Below, in pieces: positions 53,893-63,735 of a stretch of DNA of 64,000 bases. Under the pieces are notes generated by a model. The model worked only from the letters and a program-made list of their open reading frames with translations. It was not told the DNA's origin and ran no database searches. The DNA comes from Exiguobacterium sibiricum 7-3 (GTDB lineage Bacteria > Bacillota > Bacilli > Exiguobacteriales > Exiguobacteriaceae): positions 1,253,971 through 1,317,970 of the forward strand of contig NZ_KK211190.1 in assembly GCF_000620865.1 (NCBI RefSeq), written 5' to 3'. A program made the translations under genes and the position numbers. Positions within the stretch are counted from its first letter, which is position 1. Each line of letters starts with the position of its first letter.

Positions 53893-55199
53893 GGTAGAGA
53901 CGTTTCGTCGACAGGTTCCTCCAGTCGTTCGATTAAGATTTGGTCAATCCGTCGACCATCCAAGTCGACGACTTCGAACCGGTAGCCGTCGCTCGTGACA
54001 TGACTTCCTCTTACCGGAAATTCGCCGAGCAGATATAAGACGAGTCCAGCCACCGTATGATAACTATTTTTTTCTTCGCCTGGTAAGTCTGTTTTAATAC
54101 CGAGGACACGCTTTAAATCATCAATATGCAGTAAGCCATCCGCCAAGTAAGACCCGTCCGCCCGTTGCACCAGTTCCGGCTCCTCTTCGACAGTCGAGAT
54201 TTCACCGACGAATGCTTCGAGAATATCAAACAACGTAATCATTCCTAAAAAGCCGCCGTACTCGTCCAGTACAAAAGCAATCGAGACCGTTTCTTTCCGC
54301 ATCCGTTCGAGCAAGACAGTTGCTTGTAATTGTTTTGGAACAATGAGCGGTGTGTGGATCAAAGATTCAATGGCAACAATCGGTTGATCAGTAGCCAGAA
54401 TTTCCTTCGCATCGATGTATCCGACAAAGTGATCCAAATCACCATGACCAACGGGAAGGTTCCGGTGTTTTGCGCTGCGTAAGTCAGCTAGAATCTGTTC
54501 CGGTGAATCTGTCAGATCAATCCATTCCGTCACCGTCCGCGGCTCCATTAATTCATATGCCAGCTGATCATGGAAAGCAAATACCCGCGAGACTTGTTCC
54601 GCTTCTGACATGGCGAATGTTCCTTCCTTCGTCCCACGAATCAATAACTGTTTGACCTCGTCTTCGGTCTCATCTTCCGTTTGAAGCCGATCGAGCCCAA
54701 TCATCCGAAAGATGATACTTGTTGATTTACTTAAGATGAAGATGAACGGTTTTAATAGACTCGAGAATAAACGCATCGGTTGTGCCAAGACCATCGTGAC
54801 ACGCTCCGGACTGACGAGGGCGATACGTTTCGGGACCAGTTCACCGACGACCAGCGATAAATAAGTGATGATAGTGACGACGATGATATAGCCGATCGTA
54901 CTGGCGTAAGGTGCCAACCACTCAAAACGGGCGAGCCAGTCAATTAACGGAGCGGATAAAGCAGCACCGCCAAAGGCCCCGTTGATGATGCCAATCAAGG
55001 TAATGCCGACTTGAACGGTCGACAGCAAATCCGTCGGACGTTCCAAAAAGTCGAGGGCTATTTGAGCGGATTTTTTTCCGTCGTCCGCATATTGTTGCAG
55101 CTTGGATTTTTTGGAGGACAGTAAAGCCAGTTCCGTCATCGCAAATACTCCGTTCGCCAGAATTAAAAGTAAAACAATTGTTAAGTTAATCAACCACAT
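53883..55199 (-). CDS. CNNM/HlyC-family membrane protein (possible Mg2+ exporter)
   Basis: A 438-residue member of the CNNM/CorB (TlyC, 'hemolysin') family: DUF21 membrane domain with four helices (about 1-180; GELVPKRIAL near residue 119), paired CBS domains (about 200-330) and a C-terminal CorC_HlyC domain (about 345-425). Relatives such as MpfA in S. aureus export magnesium. I use ATG 55199 rather than TTG 55202 because AAAAGGAGTG at 55208-55217 is better spaced. The right end of a TnpB element lies immediately upstream of that site, so the native promoter is displaced. Confidence 0.88.
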   Translation of the reverse strand: MWLINLTIVLLLILANGVFAMTELALLSSKKSKLQQYADDGKKSAQIALDFLERPTDLLSTVQVGITLIGIINGAFGGAALSAPLIDWLARFEWLAPYASTIGYIIVVTIITYLSLVVGELVPKRIALVSPERVTMVLAQPMRLFSSLLKPFIFILSKSTSIIFRMIGLDRLQTEDETEDEVKQLLIRGTKEGTFAMSEAEQVSRVFAFHDQLAYELMEPRTVTEWIDLTDSPEQILADLRSAKHRNLPVGHGDLDHFVGYIDAKEILATDQPIVAIESLIHTPLIVPKQLQATVLLERMRKETVSIAFVLDEYGGFLGMITLFDILEAFVGEISTVEEEPELVQRADGSYLADGLLHIDDLKRVLGIKTDLPGEEKNSYHTVAGLVLYLLGEFPVRGSHVTSDGYRFEVVDLDGRRIDQILIERLEEPVDETSLPKN

Positions 55200-55218
55200 C
55201 AAGCATTCACTCCTTTTC

Positions 55219-55400
55219 GTTGAACTACCCCCACCTACGCTACGCTAAGAGGTGGAGGATTCCTGAGTTATCCGACCTATCGGTCGAAAAATGATCAGGC
55301 TAACCCCGTCGTCCCGACGGTTGAAGAAGCTAAGAGGCGTTCAGCTTCTTGTTTGAGATTCAGTCCTGCGTTCACATCTCGGTCATGATGGATCCCGCAA
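55219..55400 (-). ncRNA. Candidate omega/reRNA scaffold of TnpB
   Basis: In this family the guide RNA comes from the 3' end of tnpB and its downstream region, running to the right end. Here the segment after the stop (55294-55222) holds a CGACC-GATA-GGTCG hairpin (55272-55287) and the terminal CCTCCACCT hairpin. The following guide would start at the element's edge, covering the CNNM ribosome site and start codon. Length at the 5' side is a guess. Confidence 0.5.
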
Positions 55401-56470
55401 CTCGGGCATGTCCATTCTCGCAAGCCGAGATGTTTCACGTCCTTGTGTTGATGACCGCAACTCGAGCAGAGTTGGCTCGAAGCGAAGGTCTTGCCGACCT
55501 TCACGACGGTTTTCCCGTACCAGCCCGCCTTGTATTCCAACATGCGGAAGAACTCCGACCAGCTGACGTCCGAGATGGACTTGCTCCACTTGCGGTTCTT
55601 CTGCATGTTCTTCACCTGCAAAGTCTCGATGCCGATGACGTCGTGGTTTTGGACAATCTCGATCGATACCTTGTGCAGGAAGTCGGTTCGCTTGTTGGCA
55701 ATCTTCTCGTGGATGCGGGCGACCTTCCGCTTCTGCTTCTGATAGTTCTTCGACTCGGAAAGTTTCACTTTCCTGTTCAATGCGATGCGTTGACGACGAG
55801 ACAACTTACGCTGTTCGCGCGCCAGCTTTTTCTCGAGCGAACGGAAGTAACGGTCGTTCTTGTATATCGTGCCGTCTGACAGGGTGGCAAAGTTCTTGAG
55901 TCCGACATCGACGCCGACGGATGAACCGGTCTTCGGCAGTTCGTTAATTTCCTGCTCGACGAGCAGGGAGACGAAATATTTCCCTGAAGCGTTGCGTCGA
56001 ATCGTGGCGTTCAAGATACGGCCTGTGATCTGTTTTGAATGGGCGAAACGTACCCATTTCAACTTTGGAAGTTTGAGCTTGTTTCCGACGATTGACACTG
56101 CAGGAAGCTGATTTTTGCCTTGGATGTTGGTCTTGTACGATTGGACGGGATTACGCTTCGACTTGAATCGAGGACGTTTGTTCTGCTTGTTGAAGAAGCG
56201 GTCAAACGCATCGGCAAGATGTTTGACGCTGATCTGAACAGATGTGCTATCGACTTCCTTCAACCAGTCGAACTCCTGCTTCAACAAAGGAAGCTCTTTG
56301 GAACAAGAGCCGTAGGACAGTCCTTTTCCAGTGGTCTTGTACCTTTCATCCCACTTCGCCAGGAAGTGGTTGAAGACGAAGCGCGAACACCCGATCGTCT
56401 TCGCGATCAGAATTTCCTGCTCTTTTGTCGGGTAGATTCTGAATTTGTAGGCCTTGTGTTTCAACACCAT
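55295..56470 (-). CDS. tnpB: TnpB, RNA-guided DNA endonuclease of IS200/IS605 family
   Basis: A 391-residue TnpB with all features: N-terminal [19 protein letters not shown], RuvC catalytic residues D188 ([10 protein letters not shown]), E282 ([10 protein letters not shown]) and D365 ([11 protein letters not shown]), and a zinc ribbon C335-x2-C338 and C355-x2-C358. These are intact, so it should be an active nuclease rather than a nuclease-dead TldR-type regulator. No tnpA is nearby; such elements move only if TnpA is supplied in trans. Start ATG 56470; AAGAAGGTGAAAA precedes it, and ATG or GTG alternatives were not examined closely. Confidence 0.93.
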   Translation of the reverse strand: MVLKHKAYKFRIYPTKEQEILIAKTIGCSRFVFNHFLAKWDERYKTTGKGLSYGSCSKELPLLKQEFDWLKEVDSTSVQISVKHLADAFDRFFNKQNKRPRFKSKRNPVQSYKTNIQGKNQLPAVSIVGNKLKLPKLKWVRFAHSKQITGRILNATIRRNASGKYFVSLLVEQEINELPKTGSSVGVDVGLKNFATLSDGTIYKNDRYFRSLEKKLAREQRKLSRRQRIALNRKVKLSESKNYQKQKRKVARIHEKIANKRTDFLHKVSIEIVQNHDVIGIETLQVKNMQKNRKWSKSISDVSWSEFFRMLEYKAGWYGKTVVKVGKTFASSQLCSSCGHQHKDVKHLGLREWTCPSCGIHHDRDVNAGLNLKQEAERLLASSTVGTTGLA

Positions 56471-56667
56471 TTTTCACCTTCTTCAAAGGAAATATACCCT
56501 GAAAGTAAGCTGGCGATTCATCTCCCACTTTCACTTCGTTTAGAAGTGGGCGTATTCTCGCCTGATTTTTGATAACAAACTATTCCCCAAACTGGCCTCT
56601 ATCATTCCCATTCGTGACGGTTTCCGTTAAACTATTAATGTATCAGCAGATAAAGGGGGAAATTAGC

Positions 56668-58062
56668 ATGGAATACCGTTTAGAACACGACACGATGGGG
56701 GAAATTCGTGTCCCGGAAGCACAAGAATGGGGAGCACAAACACAACGGAGCTTGGAAAACTTTAAGATTGGAACAGAAAAAATGCCGATTGAAATCATTC
56801 GGGCATTTGCGGTTCTCAAAAAAGGAGCGGCTTTAGCCAATCGTGATTTAGGTGTCCTGGATCAAGAGAAAGCCGAAGTGATTGCCGAAGTATGTGACGA
56901 AATCATCGCCGGACAATTCGACGCAGAATTTCCACTGGTCGTTTGGCAAACCGGATCCGGTACACAGTCGAACATGAACGTCAATGAAGTCGTCGCACGT
57001 GTCGCGACACGGAAACTTGCCGAACGGGGAAGCAAGCAAGTCATTCATCCAAATGACGATGTCAACAAATCACAGAGTTCGAACGATACATATCCGACCG
57101 CGATGCATATCGCAGCGAAAACGATTGTCATCGATCAACTGTTGCCAGCGATTGATGCCATCCATGCGACGCTCGACGAGAAAGCAAAAGCCTTCTCAGA
57201 CATCGTTAAAATTGGCCGGACACATTTACAGGACGCAACACCAATCACACTGGGACAAGAAATCAGTGGGTGGGTCCGTATGTTACAGCTTTCGAAAAAG
57301 ATGATTGAGTTGACGTTAGAGCCATTGACGGAGCTAGCCATTGGCGGGACTGCAGTCGGAACCGGAATCAATGCCCATCCGGAATTCGGAGACCGGGCAG
57401 CTGAGAAAATGAGTGAAGAAACCGGGAAATCATTTGTCAGCGCTGAAAATAAGTTCCATGCCTTAACGAGCCATGATCAACTGGTCTTTTCTCATGGCGC
57501 CATCAAGGCGCTTGCAATGGATGCGATGAAAATCGCTAACGATGTCCGCTGGTTGGCATCAGGTCCTCGTGCCGGAATTGGCGAAATTACGATTCCAGAG
57601 AATGAACCGGGGAGTTCCATCATGCCTGGAAAAGTCAACCCGACACAAAGTGAGGCACTGACGATGGTTGCAGCCCAGGTTCTTGGGAATGATGCGACAA
57701 TCGGATTTGCAGCAAGCCAAGGGAACTTTGAATTGAATGTCTTTAAACCGGTCATCATGTATAACTATATCCAGTCGGTTCGTTTGTTGACGGATGCCCT
57801 GCATTCCTTTAATGACCACTGTGCGGTCGGAATCGAGCCGGAACAGACCGTCATCGCGGAAAACGTCGAACGTTCGTTGATGCTTGTAACGGCACTCAAT
57901 CCACATATCGGATATGAAAACGCAGCTCGGATTGCTAAAGCTGCGCATAAAGAGGGTACAACTTTAAAAGAGGCTGCACTCGCAACCGGTTTATTGACAG
58001 AAGAACAGTACGATCAATGGATTGTTCCAGCTGACATGGTTCATCCGAACTTAAAAGCATAA
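56668..58062 (+). CDS. fumC: Fumarate hydratase class II
   Basis: Citric acid cycle enzyme converting fumarate to malate, iron-independent. The 464 residues contain [12 protein letters not shown] (substrate), [12 protein letters not shown], and the catalytic loop [15 protein letters not shown] around residue 317. ATG 56668 follows AAAGGGGGAAATT; the frame open from 56569 belongs to leader. Its upstream region was once shared with the divergent CNNM gene but is now split by the TnpB element. Confidence 0.97.
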   Translation: MEYRLEHDTMGEIRVPEAQEWGAQTQRSLENFKIGTEKMPIEIIRAFAVLKKGAALANRDLGVLDQEKAEVIAEVCDEIIAGQFDAEFPLVVWQTGSGTQSNMNVNEVVARVATRKLAERGSKQVIHPNDDVNKSQSSNDTYPTAMHIAAKTIVIDQLLPAIDAIHATLDEKAKAFSDIVKIGRTHLQDATPITLGQEISGWVRMLQLSKKMIELTLEPLTELAIGGTAVGTGINAHPEFGDRAAEKMSEETGKSFVSAENKFHALTSHDQLVFSHGAIKALAMDAMKIANDVRWLASGPRAGIGEITIPENEPGSSIMPGKVNPTQSEALTMVAAQVLGNDATIGFAASQGNFELNVFKPVIMYNYIQSVRLLTDALHSFNDHCAVGIEPEQTVIAENVERSLMLVTALNPHIGYENAARIAKAAHKEGTTLKEAALATGLLTEEQYDQWIVPADMVHPNLKA

Positions 58063-58064
58063 TC

Positions 58065-58094
58065 GAAAACGAGGGTCTTCCCTCGTTTTCTTTT
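58065..58094 (+). terminator. Intrinsic terminator after fumC
   Basis: Perfect GAAAACGAGGG / CCCTCGTTTTC arms with TCTT loop, then TTTT. Confidence 0.9.
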
Positions 58095-58140
58095 CAGTCG
58101 AACGGATGAATTCGGCTGTATAGAAAGAGAGGGAAGACTT

Positions 58141-59661
58141 GTGGAAACAACAAAAAAACAAATTGAAAAACAAATCGATCAAACGATTCTGATGGTCGAA
58201 CGTTTACTCCGGATGGATTCGGTCCCGAAGTCGGAGTTACTTGTTTTCGCACAGTGGCTCAACCGGTTTAGCGAACACGATCAAGCGGAATTTTTCGAAC
58301 GGCAGACCGCACGCTGGGTGAATGAGTTAGACAGTGTGATAGAAGAAGTGACGCATGATCAGATCTTGACGCTGCTCGCACCGGTCATCGATCATCTGTC
58401 AGAACGGGGACGGAAAAAAGTTGTCCGAAAAGAAATGATTCTTTCAGTCACAAAACGATTTTTAGATAATATTCAATGGAAAAAAGCATTGGAACACGAA
58501 CGATATATGACCCGTTTCTTTGGCTCAATCGAAGATACATTAGAAGTCGGGTACGATTTGCATGTCGATGCGATGTTGATTGACTACGAAATCATCCGAA
58601 TGACGGATGATGCATTGATTGTGAAGTTGTTTAAAAAATTGGAAGCATCGTTTATTCCGCTGATTTTGATTGGACCAAATGACCCGGCTGTCCGTCAGGC
58701 TTGTTATGCGCTCGGGACAGACGACTATTGGGATGAAACCGTCGGAATCGATGAACGTAAAATTCGCCTGAAGCGTTTGCTACGAAAATTACGAACGGTT
58801 TCTTCTTCGATTTTAGTTGATGAATTGACAGGAGCCTTTAACCGGAAGTACCTTCAAAATGCTTACCGAAGACGGACATCCCGGTTAGAACGTGATCATC
58901 AATTGTTTGCTTTGGCCATCTTTGATTTAGATCACTTTAAACGGATCAATGATTTGCATGGTCATCCAACGGGAGATCTTGTGTTGACTGAGCTGGCTGC
59001 CTTGACGAAACAAGCCCTTCGACAAGACGACGAATTGATTCGGTTCGGTGGAGAAGAATTCATGGTGTTGTTTAGCGCGGATGATTCGAATCATGCTACA
59101 GAAATGATGGAGAAAGTTCGGGCTCGGATTGAACGTCATACATTTCCAAATGGATTGAAAGTAACGGTTTCAATCGGATTAACGGTCATTGATGATGTAA
59201 TGATGGATTTAGAGGAAATGACGTCTGAAGCGGACGAAGCGCTTTATCAGGCCAAACGAAATGGCAGAAATCAGGTTATAGTCTATGCAATGGCAACTGT
59301 TAAAGAGAAAGTGAAGGCCGTCATTAAAATCGAAAAGGCGATTCTTCCATCCCTTTCGCGTATAGAAATCCCGATTCATCCGAAATATGATTTTGATCTC
59401 GTAGCTGACGATCAAAAAACATCCGGCTCGATTCAATTATATGTAATGCCGCTTGAACAACTGGCAGCATCAAATTTTAAGCGTGTCGATGAATGGAAGC
59501 AAACACGAGATAAAATCATTGACGTGATCGCAATTGCCGACGAAGAAAGTCAATTGCTTGGACAAGCGCTTGAACGGGGGGTTACGGATTATTGTTTGTC
59601 TCCTCTCGATCCACATCAAGTAGAAGAACAAATTCGACAATGGGTAATTCGTCTTCCGTGA
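58141..59661 (+). CDS. Diguanylate cyclase with receiver-like domains
   Basis: A 506-residue cytosolic GGDEF protein. Order: helical N-terminus (about 1-120), receiver-like domain (about 125-215, LIDYEI and ALGTDDYWDE features), GGDEF domain (about 225-390) with active site GGEEF at 303-307 and an I-site RQDD at 294-297, and a second degenerate receiver-like region (about 400-506, ending GVTDYCLSPL). Intact GGEEF and I-site indicate active, product-inhibited synthesis of cyclic di-GMP. It is transcribed from a GTG start (58141) after GAGAGGGAAG. A PilZ gene, a likely effector, lies at the window end. Confidence 0.9.
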   Translation: METTKKQIEKQIDQTILMVERLLRMDSVPKSELLVFAQWLNRFSEHDQAEFFERQTARWVNELDSVIEEVTHDQILTLLAPVIDHLSERGRKKVVRKEMILSVTKRFLDNIQWKKALEHERYMTRFFGSIEDTLEVGYDLHVDAMLIDYEIIRMTDDALIVKLFKKLEASFIPLILIGPNDPAVRQACYALGTDDYWDETVGIDERKIRLKRLLRKLRTVSSSILVDELTGAFNRKYLQNAYRRRTSRLERDHQLFALAIFDLDHFKRINDLHGHPTGDLVLTELAALTKQALRQDDELIRFGGEEFMVLFSADDSNHATEMMEKVRARIERHTFPNGLKVTVSIGLTVIDDVMMDLEEMTSEADEALYQAKRNGRNQVIVYAMATVKEKVKAVIKIEKAILPSLSRIEIPIHPKYDFDLVADDQKTSGSIQLYVMPLEQLAASNFKRVDEWKQTRDKIIDVIAIADEESQLLGQALERGVTDYCLSPLDPHQVEEQIRQWVIRLP

Positions 59662-59673
59662 CGTCAGTAAACT

Positions 59674-59714
59674 AAAAGACACCTCGACTTTTTAAAAGTC
59701 GAGGTGTCTTTTTA
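59674..59714. terminator. Bidirectional terminator between the cyclase and dfrA
   Basis: AAAAGACACCTCGACTTTT / AAAAGTCGAGGTGTCTTTTT long perfect stem; serves both convergent genes. Confidence 0.93.
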
Positions 59715-59740
59715 AAACGGCTTTTGAAAACAAAAGGATA

Positions 59741-60226
59741 TTAATGAAGAGGACGATCAAATTGTTTAATTGTAAAGGCTTCTGAATGTTGTGGGTCAAC
59801 GGGATGGAACGTCTCGGACGAACAAACGAAGTCATCCGGGATCTCGGGATAATAAACATCCCCTTCGATGATGGCATCGATTTCCGTCGCATAAATCCGC
59901 TTGGAAAGAGGCAGTGTTTGTTGGAACAGTTCGCCACCGCCAATCAAAAAGACTTCCTCTGCCGACTCTGCAAAAGCAGCCAGTCCGTCTAAATCATGCC
60001 AGATGGTAATTCCTTCTGCATGGAAATTTGGATCACGCGTAATGACGATATTTTCGCGACCCGGTAATGGACGACCAATCGACAGAAATGTTTTTCGGCC
60101 CATGATGACCGGTTTGCCGTAGGTCGTTTTCTTGAAATGGGCCAAATCAGCGGGGAGATGCCACGGCATCTCGTTATCCCGACCAATGATCCGGTTTTTT
60201 GTATAGGCAACGATATGCGAAATCAT
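59741..60226 (-). CDS. dfrA: Dihydrofolate reductase
   Basis: Reduces dihydrofolate with NADPH. The 161 residues begin [15 protein letters not shown] and carry the substrate/NADPH motifs [26 protein letters not shown], and [10 protein letters not shown]. Overlaps the thyA stop by four bases on the minus strand (ATGA), giving thyA-dfrA coupling, so the dihydrofolate produced by ThyA is regenerated by the next gene. Confidence 0.96.
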   Translation of the reverse strand: MISHIVAYTKNRIIGRDNEMPWHLPADLAHFKKTTYGKPVIMGRKTFLSIGRPLPGRENIVITRDPNFHAEGITIWHDLDGLAAFAESAEEVFLIGGGELFQQTLPLSKRIYATEIDAIIEGDVYYPEIPDDFVCSSETFHPVDPQHSEAFTIKQFDRPLH

Positions 60227-61017
60227 ACGGCGACGACTCCTTTAATATGCGGATCAGGATCGTATCCTTCAATGATGATATCGTCAAACGTAAAGTCTTC
60301 AATGCGTTCTACTTCCCGGGCAAAACGAATCGTCGGTAAAGGTTTTGGATTCCGGCTCAATTGGAGATTGACTTGATCCAAGTGATTCGAATAAATATGG
60401 GCATCGCCTAAGGTATGAACAAAATCGCCGACCTCGAGTTTACACACATGAGCAATCATATGGGTCAACAAGGCATAGGAAGCAATATTGAACGGTACAC
60501 CTAGGAAGACATCGGCTGACCGCTGATAGAGCTGACAAGAAAGTTTCCCATCTGCTACGTAAAATTGGAACAACAGATGGCAAGGCGGTAAAGCCATCTC
60601 CTCCAGTTGACCCGGATTCCAAGCACTGACAATCAAACGACGTGAGTCCGGATTCACTTTGATCTGTTCAATGACGTCCGCTAATTGATCGACTGTCGTT
60701 CCATCCGATTTAGGGAACGAACGCCATTGGGCACCATAGACCGGTCCGAGATTGCCGTCTTCGTCAGCCCACTCATTCCAAATGCGGACACCATGTTCTT
60801 GCAGATAGGAAATGTTGGTTTCACCGGAGATAAACCAAATCAATTCATGAATGATGGACTTCATATGTAACTTCTTCGTCGTTACCATTGGAAAACCATC
60901 TTGTAACGGAAACCGCATTTGATGACCAAAAATACTGATGGTGCCGGTTCCCGTCCGATCTTCTTTTTTGATGCCATGCGTTAAGATTTCCTGACAAAGT
61001 TGATGATACTGTTTCAT
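60223..61017 (-). CDS. thyA: Thymidylate synthase
   Basis: Methylates dUMP to dTMP using methylene-tetrahydrofolate. The 264 residues have the catalytic cysteine in [13 protein letters not shown] near residue 146, the [18 protein letters not shown] segment, and the conserved C-terminus HIKGVVAV. Start ATG 61017 with AGGGGGAC upstream. Together with dfrA and the dCMP deaminase at 49.8 kb it completes dTMP supply. Confidence 0.96.
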   Translation of the reverse strand: MKQYHQLCQEILTHGIKKEDRTGTGTISIFGHQMRFPLQDGFPMVTTKKLHMKSIIHELIWFISGETNISYLQEHGVRIWNEWADEDGNLGPVYGAQWRSFPKSDGTTVDQLADVIEQIKVNPDSRRLIVSAWNPGQLEEMALPPCHLLFQFYVADGKLSCQLYQRSADVFLGVPFNIASYALLTHMIAHVCKLEVGDFVHTLGDAHIYSNHLDQVNLQLSRNPKPLPTIRFAREVERIEDFTFDDIIIEGYDPDPHIKGVVAV

Positions 61018-61075
61018 GAATAATGTCCCCCTATTAAAGCTATCTTCCTATTGTAGCCGAACCCCCTGGACCGAA

Positions 61076-61693
61076 TCAACCGTTGGAAGAGGTCGGAAGA
61101 TGGCGCCGGAACAAATAACTGAACAGACCAAACAATGGCACGATGTCCCGCCAGCCAAGGCGTCCGTCTTGTCGCGCCCGTATTCTGTGTAACATGAACA
61201 GCTGTAAAATATAAAACATCACCAAATCGACAGTCATCGTCCGAACGAATTGATTTGTCATGAAATAGACTTGGAAAATAGACCAGTCTGAACGTGCTAA
61301 AGCTAACCAGATGATGACGGCTGACAGAACAGCCAGCAGTGCGACAACGTAAGGGATGAACTTCCGACGTCGAAACGGCAAAAACGTTTGACGCGGGATG
61401 GCGAGTGCTAGATACGGCATGAGGATAAATGATCCTAACGCAAAGGCGCCAAAACTTGCTAACATCGGGGAAGGTTTCAAGAAGCGTTTTTCATCTAAAA
61501 AGAGCATGAAAAAGGCTGCTGGATAGATACCAAGTAATGTGAATAAACTGAGTGCAGACGTATCAAACTGGCTTTGATCAAACCGTAAAAAGGATAGGAG
61601 AAAACCGGAAGGAAAGACTCTGTTATTCCCAAACAGTAAGATGAAGACAATGGCGATAGCCCAAACTAGAAACAATAAGTAACGACGATACAT
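61076..61693 (-). CDS. Hypothetical polytopic membrane protein
   Basis: A 205-residue protein with about five hydrophobic segments (roughly 5-22, 45-65, 75-100, 115-135, 150-170) and a basic C-terminal tail; no family recognised. ATG 61693 is chosen because GAGAGGAGG precedes it; a longer frame starts at 61729 inside that site. It lies upstream of thyA with a 58-base gap and no strong terminator, so could be in the same transcript. Function unknown. Confidence 0.72.
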   Translation of the reverse strand: MYRRYLLFLVWAIAIVFILLFGNNRVFPSGFLLSFLRFDQSQFDTSALSLFTLLGIYPAAFFMLFLDEKRFLKPSPMLASFGAFALGSFILMPYLALAIPRQTFLPFRRRKFIPYVVALLAVLSAVIIWLALARSDWSIFQVYFMTNQFVRTMTVDLVMFYILQLFMLHRIRARQDGRLGWRDIVPLFGLFSYLFRRHLPTSSNG

Positions 61694-61837
61694 GTTGGTA
61701 CGCCTCCTCTCATAAATCATTTTCCTCAATCGGAAAAATTCAAACGTGAAACGCTAAGTCCAGTATACCGGAATCCGGATGAGGGTATCCTCTTGTTTTG
61801 ATTACAATATTCGTGATACGCTAACGATGAAATAAAT

Positions 61838-61851
61838 GGAAGCGCTTTTAT
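61838..61851. promoter_or_regulatory. cre-like operator upstream of the glucosidase gene
   Basis: TGGAAGCGCTTTTA matches the cre consensus at 12 of 14 positions, with the AAGCGCTT core. It is 54 bases before the start codon of a sugar-degrading enzyme, where CcpA repression is expected. Confidence 0.6.
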
Positions 61852-61904
61852 CAGAAGGTGCAATCGCTTGCATAAATTGTTCACAAGAGGAGTCGATTAA
61901 TCAC

Positions 61905-63578
61905 ATGGAACGTAAATGGTGGCATGACAGTGTAGTCTATCAAATTTATCCGCGCAGTTTCAATGATTCAAACGGAGATGGAATCGGAGATCTTGTCGGT
62001 ATCATTGAAAAACTGGATTACTTAAAAGAACTTGGAATTGATGTCATTTGGCTGAGCCCTGTCTATGACTCACCAAATGATGATAACGGGTACGATATCC
62101 GGGATTATGAGGCTATCATGGCCGAATTCGGAACGATGGCAGACTTTGATCGTCTACTCGATCAGGCGCATGAGCGGGGTATCAAAATCGTCATGGATCT
62201 TGTGGTCAATCATTCTTCGGACGAGCATGCCTGGTTTGCAGAGTCACGAAAGAGTAAGGACAATCCATACCGGGACTATTACATTTGGAGAAGCGCCAAT
62301 GAAGACGGTACGTTGCCGAACAACTGGGGATCTATTTTTTCCGGACCGGCTTGGGAACTAGATGAAACGACAAATGAATACTACTTACATCTATTCTCTA
62401 AAAAACAACCCGATCTCAACTGGGAAAATGAAAAACTCCGTCAAGAAGTCTACCGGATGATCACCCGCTGGTTGGACCGTGGGATTGACGGCTTCCGGAT
62501 GGACGTCATCAACTTAATCTCGAAGACACCGGGTCTTCCGGATGCGACGGTTCCTCCCGGTGCTTTATACGGGGACGGCGGACAACATTATATTAACGGA
62601 CCAAGAATTCATGAATTTTTAAAAGAAATGAATGATGCTTCTTTCGGTAATTATGATGTCTTGACGGTTGGCGAAATGCCGGGGGCGACAACTGACGACG
62701 CCATTCTTTATACAGATCCGGAACGAAAAGAAGTTAACATGGTCTTTACATTTGAACATATGGACTTGGATTCCGGCCCCGGTGGCAAATGGGATGTCCA
62801 ACCGTTCAATCTTCAAAAACTAAAAGAAAACTTCACGAAATGGCAAGTCGCCTTACACGAAAAAGGCTGGAACTCGCTATACTGGAATAATCACGACCAG
62901 CCACGGGTTGTTAGTCGCTTCGGAAATGATACGATGTATCGCGTCGAATCCGCTAAAATGTTAGCGACCCTGCTTCACTTGTTAAAAGGAACACCTTACA
63001 TTTATCAAGGGGAAGAAATCGGTATGACGAACGTTGCCTTTGAATCGATTGAGGAATATGAGGATATCGAAATTCGGAATATGTGGAAAGAGCGGACCGA
63101 TCAAGGGGCTTCACCGGCAGAGTTACTGCGCGCTGTCCATGTGAAAGGGCGAGATAATGCGCGGACACCGATTCAATGGGATGCGACCGAGCACGGCGGC
63201 TTTACGACAGGAACACCATGGTTGAAGGTCAATCCAAACTATCCATTGATTAACGTCGAACAAGCTTTGGCAGATCCCGATTCAATTTTCTATTACTATA
63301 AACAGCTGATTGCGTTACGTCATCAGCACGATTTAATCGTATACGGCGAATATGCGTTGATTTTAGAAGATGAGACTGATGTCTATGCCTATACCAGAAC
63401 GTATGAAAATGAAACATGGTACATTTACTGCTCATTCAGTAAAGAAGAAGTAACGATTCCATTGTCACACGATACCTCTGATTCAGTCATCGGTAATTAC
63501 AACGAATCTCCAATGGTCTCGAAAGAAGAGTTAGTCCTTCGACCATATGAGGCGATCGTCTACCGGACGGTCCAGTAA
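61905..63578 (+). CDS. malL: Oligo-1,6-glucosidase / alpha-glucosidase, GH13
   Basis: Cytosolic alpha-glucosidase, 557 residues, with (beta/alpha)8 barrel and C-terminal beta domain. Catalytic triad: nucleophile D200 (GFRMDVINLI), acid/base E257 (VGEMPG) and D331 (NHDQP), nearly the numbering of Bacillus oligo-1,6-glucosidase. Val follows the nucleophile, which in this group favours alpha-1,6 bonds; Thr or Ala favours alpha-1,4. It also has the QPDLNWEN region typical of GH13 subfamily 31. ATG 61905 has GAGGAG upstream; the frame from 61836 is leader. A cre-like site precedes it. Confidence 0.93.
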   Translation: MERKWWHDSVVYQIYPRSFNDSNGDGIGDLVGIIEKLDYLKELGIDVIWLSPVYDSPNDDNGYDIRDYEAIMAEFGTMADFDRLLDQAHERGIKIVMDLVVNHSSDEHAWFAESRKSKDNPYRDYYIWRSANEDGTLPNNWGSIFSGPAWELDETTNEYYLHLFSKKQPDLNWENEKLRQEVYRMITRWLDRGIDGFRMDVINLISKTPGLPDATVPPGALYGDGGQHYINGPRIHEFLKEMNDASFGNYDVLTVGEMPGATTDDAILYTDPERKEVNMVFTFEHMDLDSGPGGKWDVQPFNLQKLKENFTKWQVALHEKGWNSLYWNNHDQPRVVSRFGNDTMYRVESAKMLATLLHLLKGTPYIYQGEEIGMTNVAFESIEEYEDIEIRNMWKERTDQGASPAELLRAVHVKGRDNARTPIQWDATEHGGFTTGTPWLKVNPNYPLINVEQALADPDSIFYYYKQLIALRHQHDLIVYGEYALILEDETDVYAYTRTYENETWYIYCSFSKEEVTIPLSHDTSDSVIGNYNESPMVSKEELVLRPYEAIVYRTVQ

Positions 63579-63609
63579 AAAAGACCAACTTCTATAAAAG
63601 AAGAATGAA

Positions 63610-63650
63610 AATAAGGATGGCGGACATAAAATCCGCCATCCTTATTTTTA
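63610..63650. terminator. Bidirectional terminator after the glucosidase gene
   Basis: AAATAAGGATGGCGGA / TCCGCCATCCTTATTTTT perfect arms around CATAAAA. Confidence 0.92.
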
Positions 63651-63735
63651 GTTGTTGAAGTCCGCTTGTTAAACAAAGGCAGAGAAGGAACTTCTGTTTC
63701 CAGGAACTTCGATTTCAAAGTAAAACACATGTCAT

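Larger units (their letters stand above)
55219..56571 (-). mobile_element. TnpB-only IS200/IS605-type insertion element
   Basis: A 1.35 kb element with only tnpB and no tnpA. Left end (near 56566-56571, minus-strand orientation) has a hairpin with CCCACTT and AAGTGGG arms at 56524-56550, including CACTTC / GAAGTG. Right end (55228-55258) has CCTCCACCT / AGGTGGGGG arms around repeated AGCGTAGCGT and ends in TTCAAC. Absence of inverted repeats and target duplication fits the family. The exact boundaries are uncertain by a few bases. It lies between the CNNM gene and fumC. Confidence 0.85.

Noticed and set aside
55349-55879. Plus-strand 176-codon ORF opposite tnpB
   Set aside because: Shadow of the conserved tnpB frame with no ribosome site.
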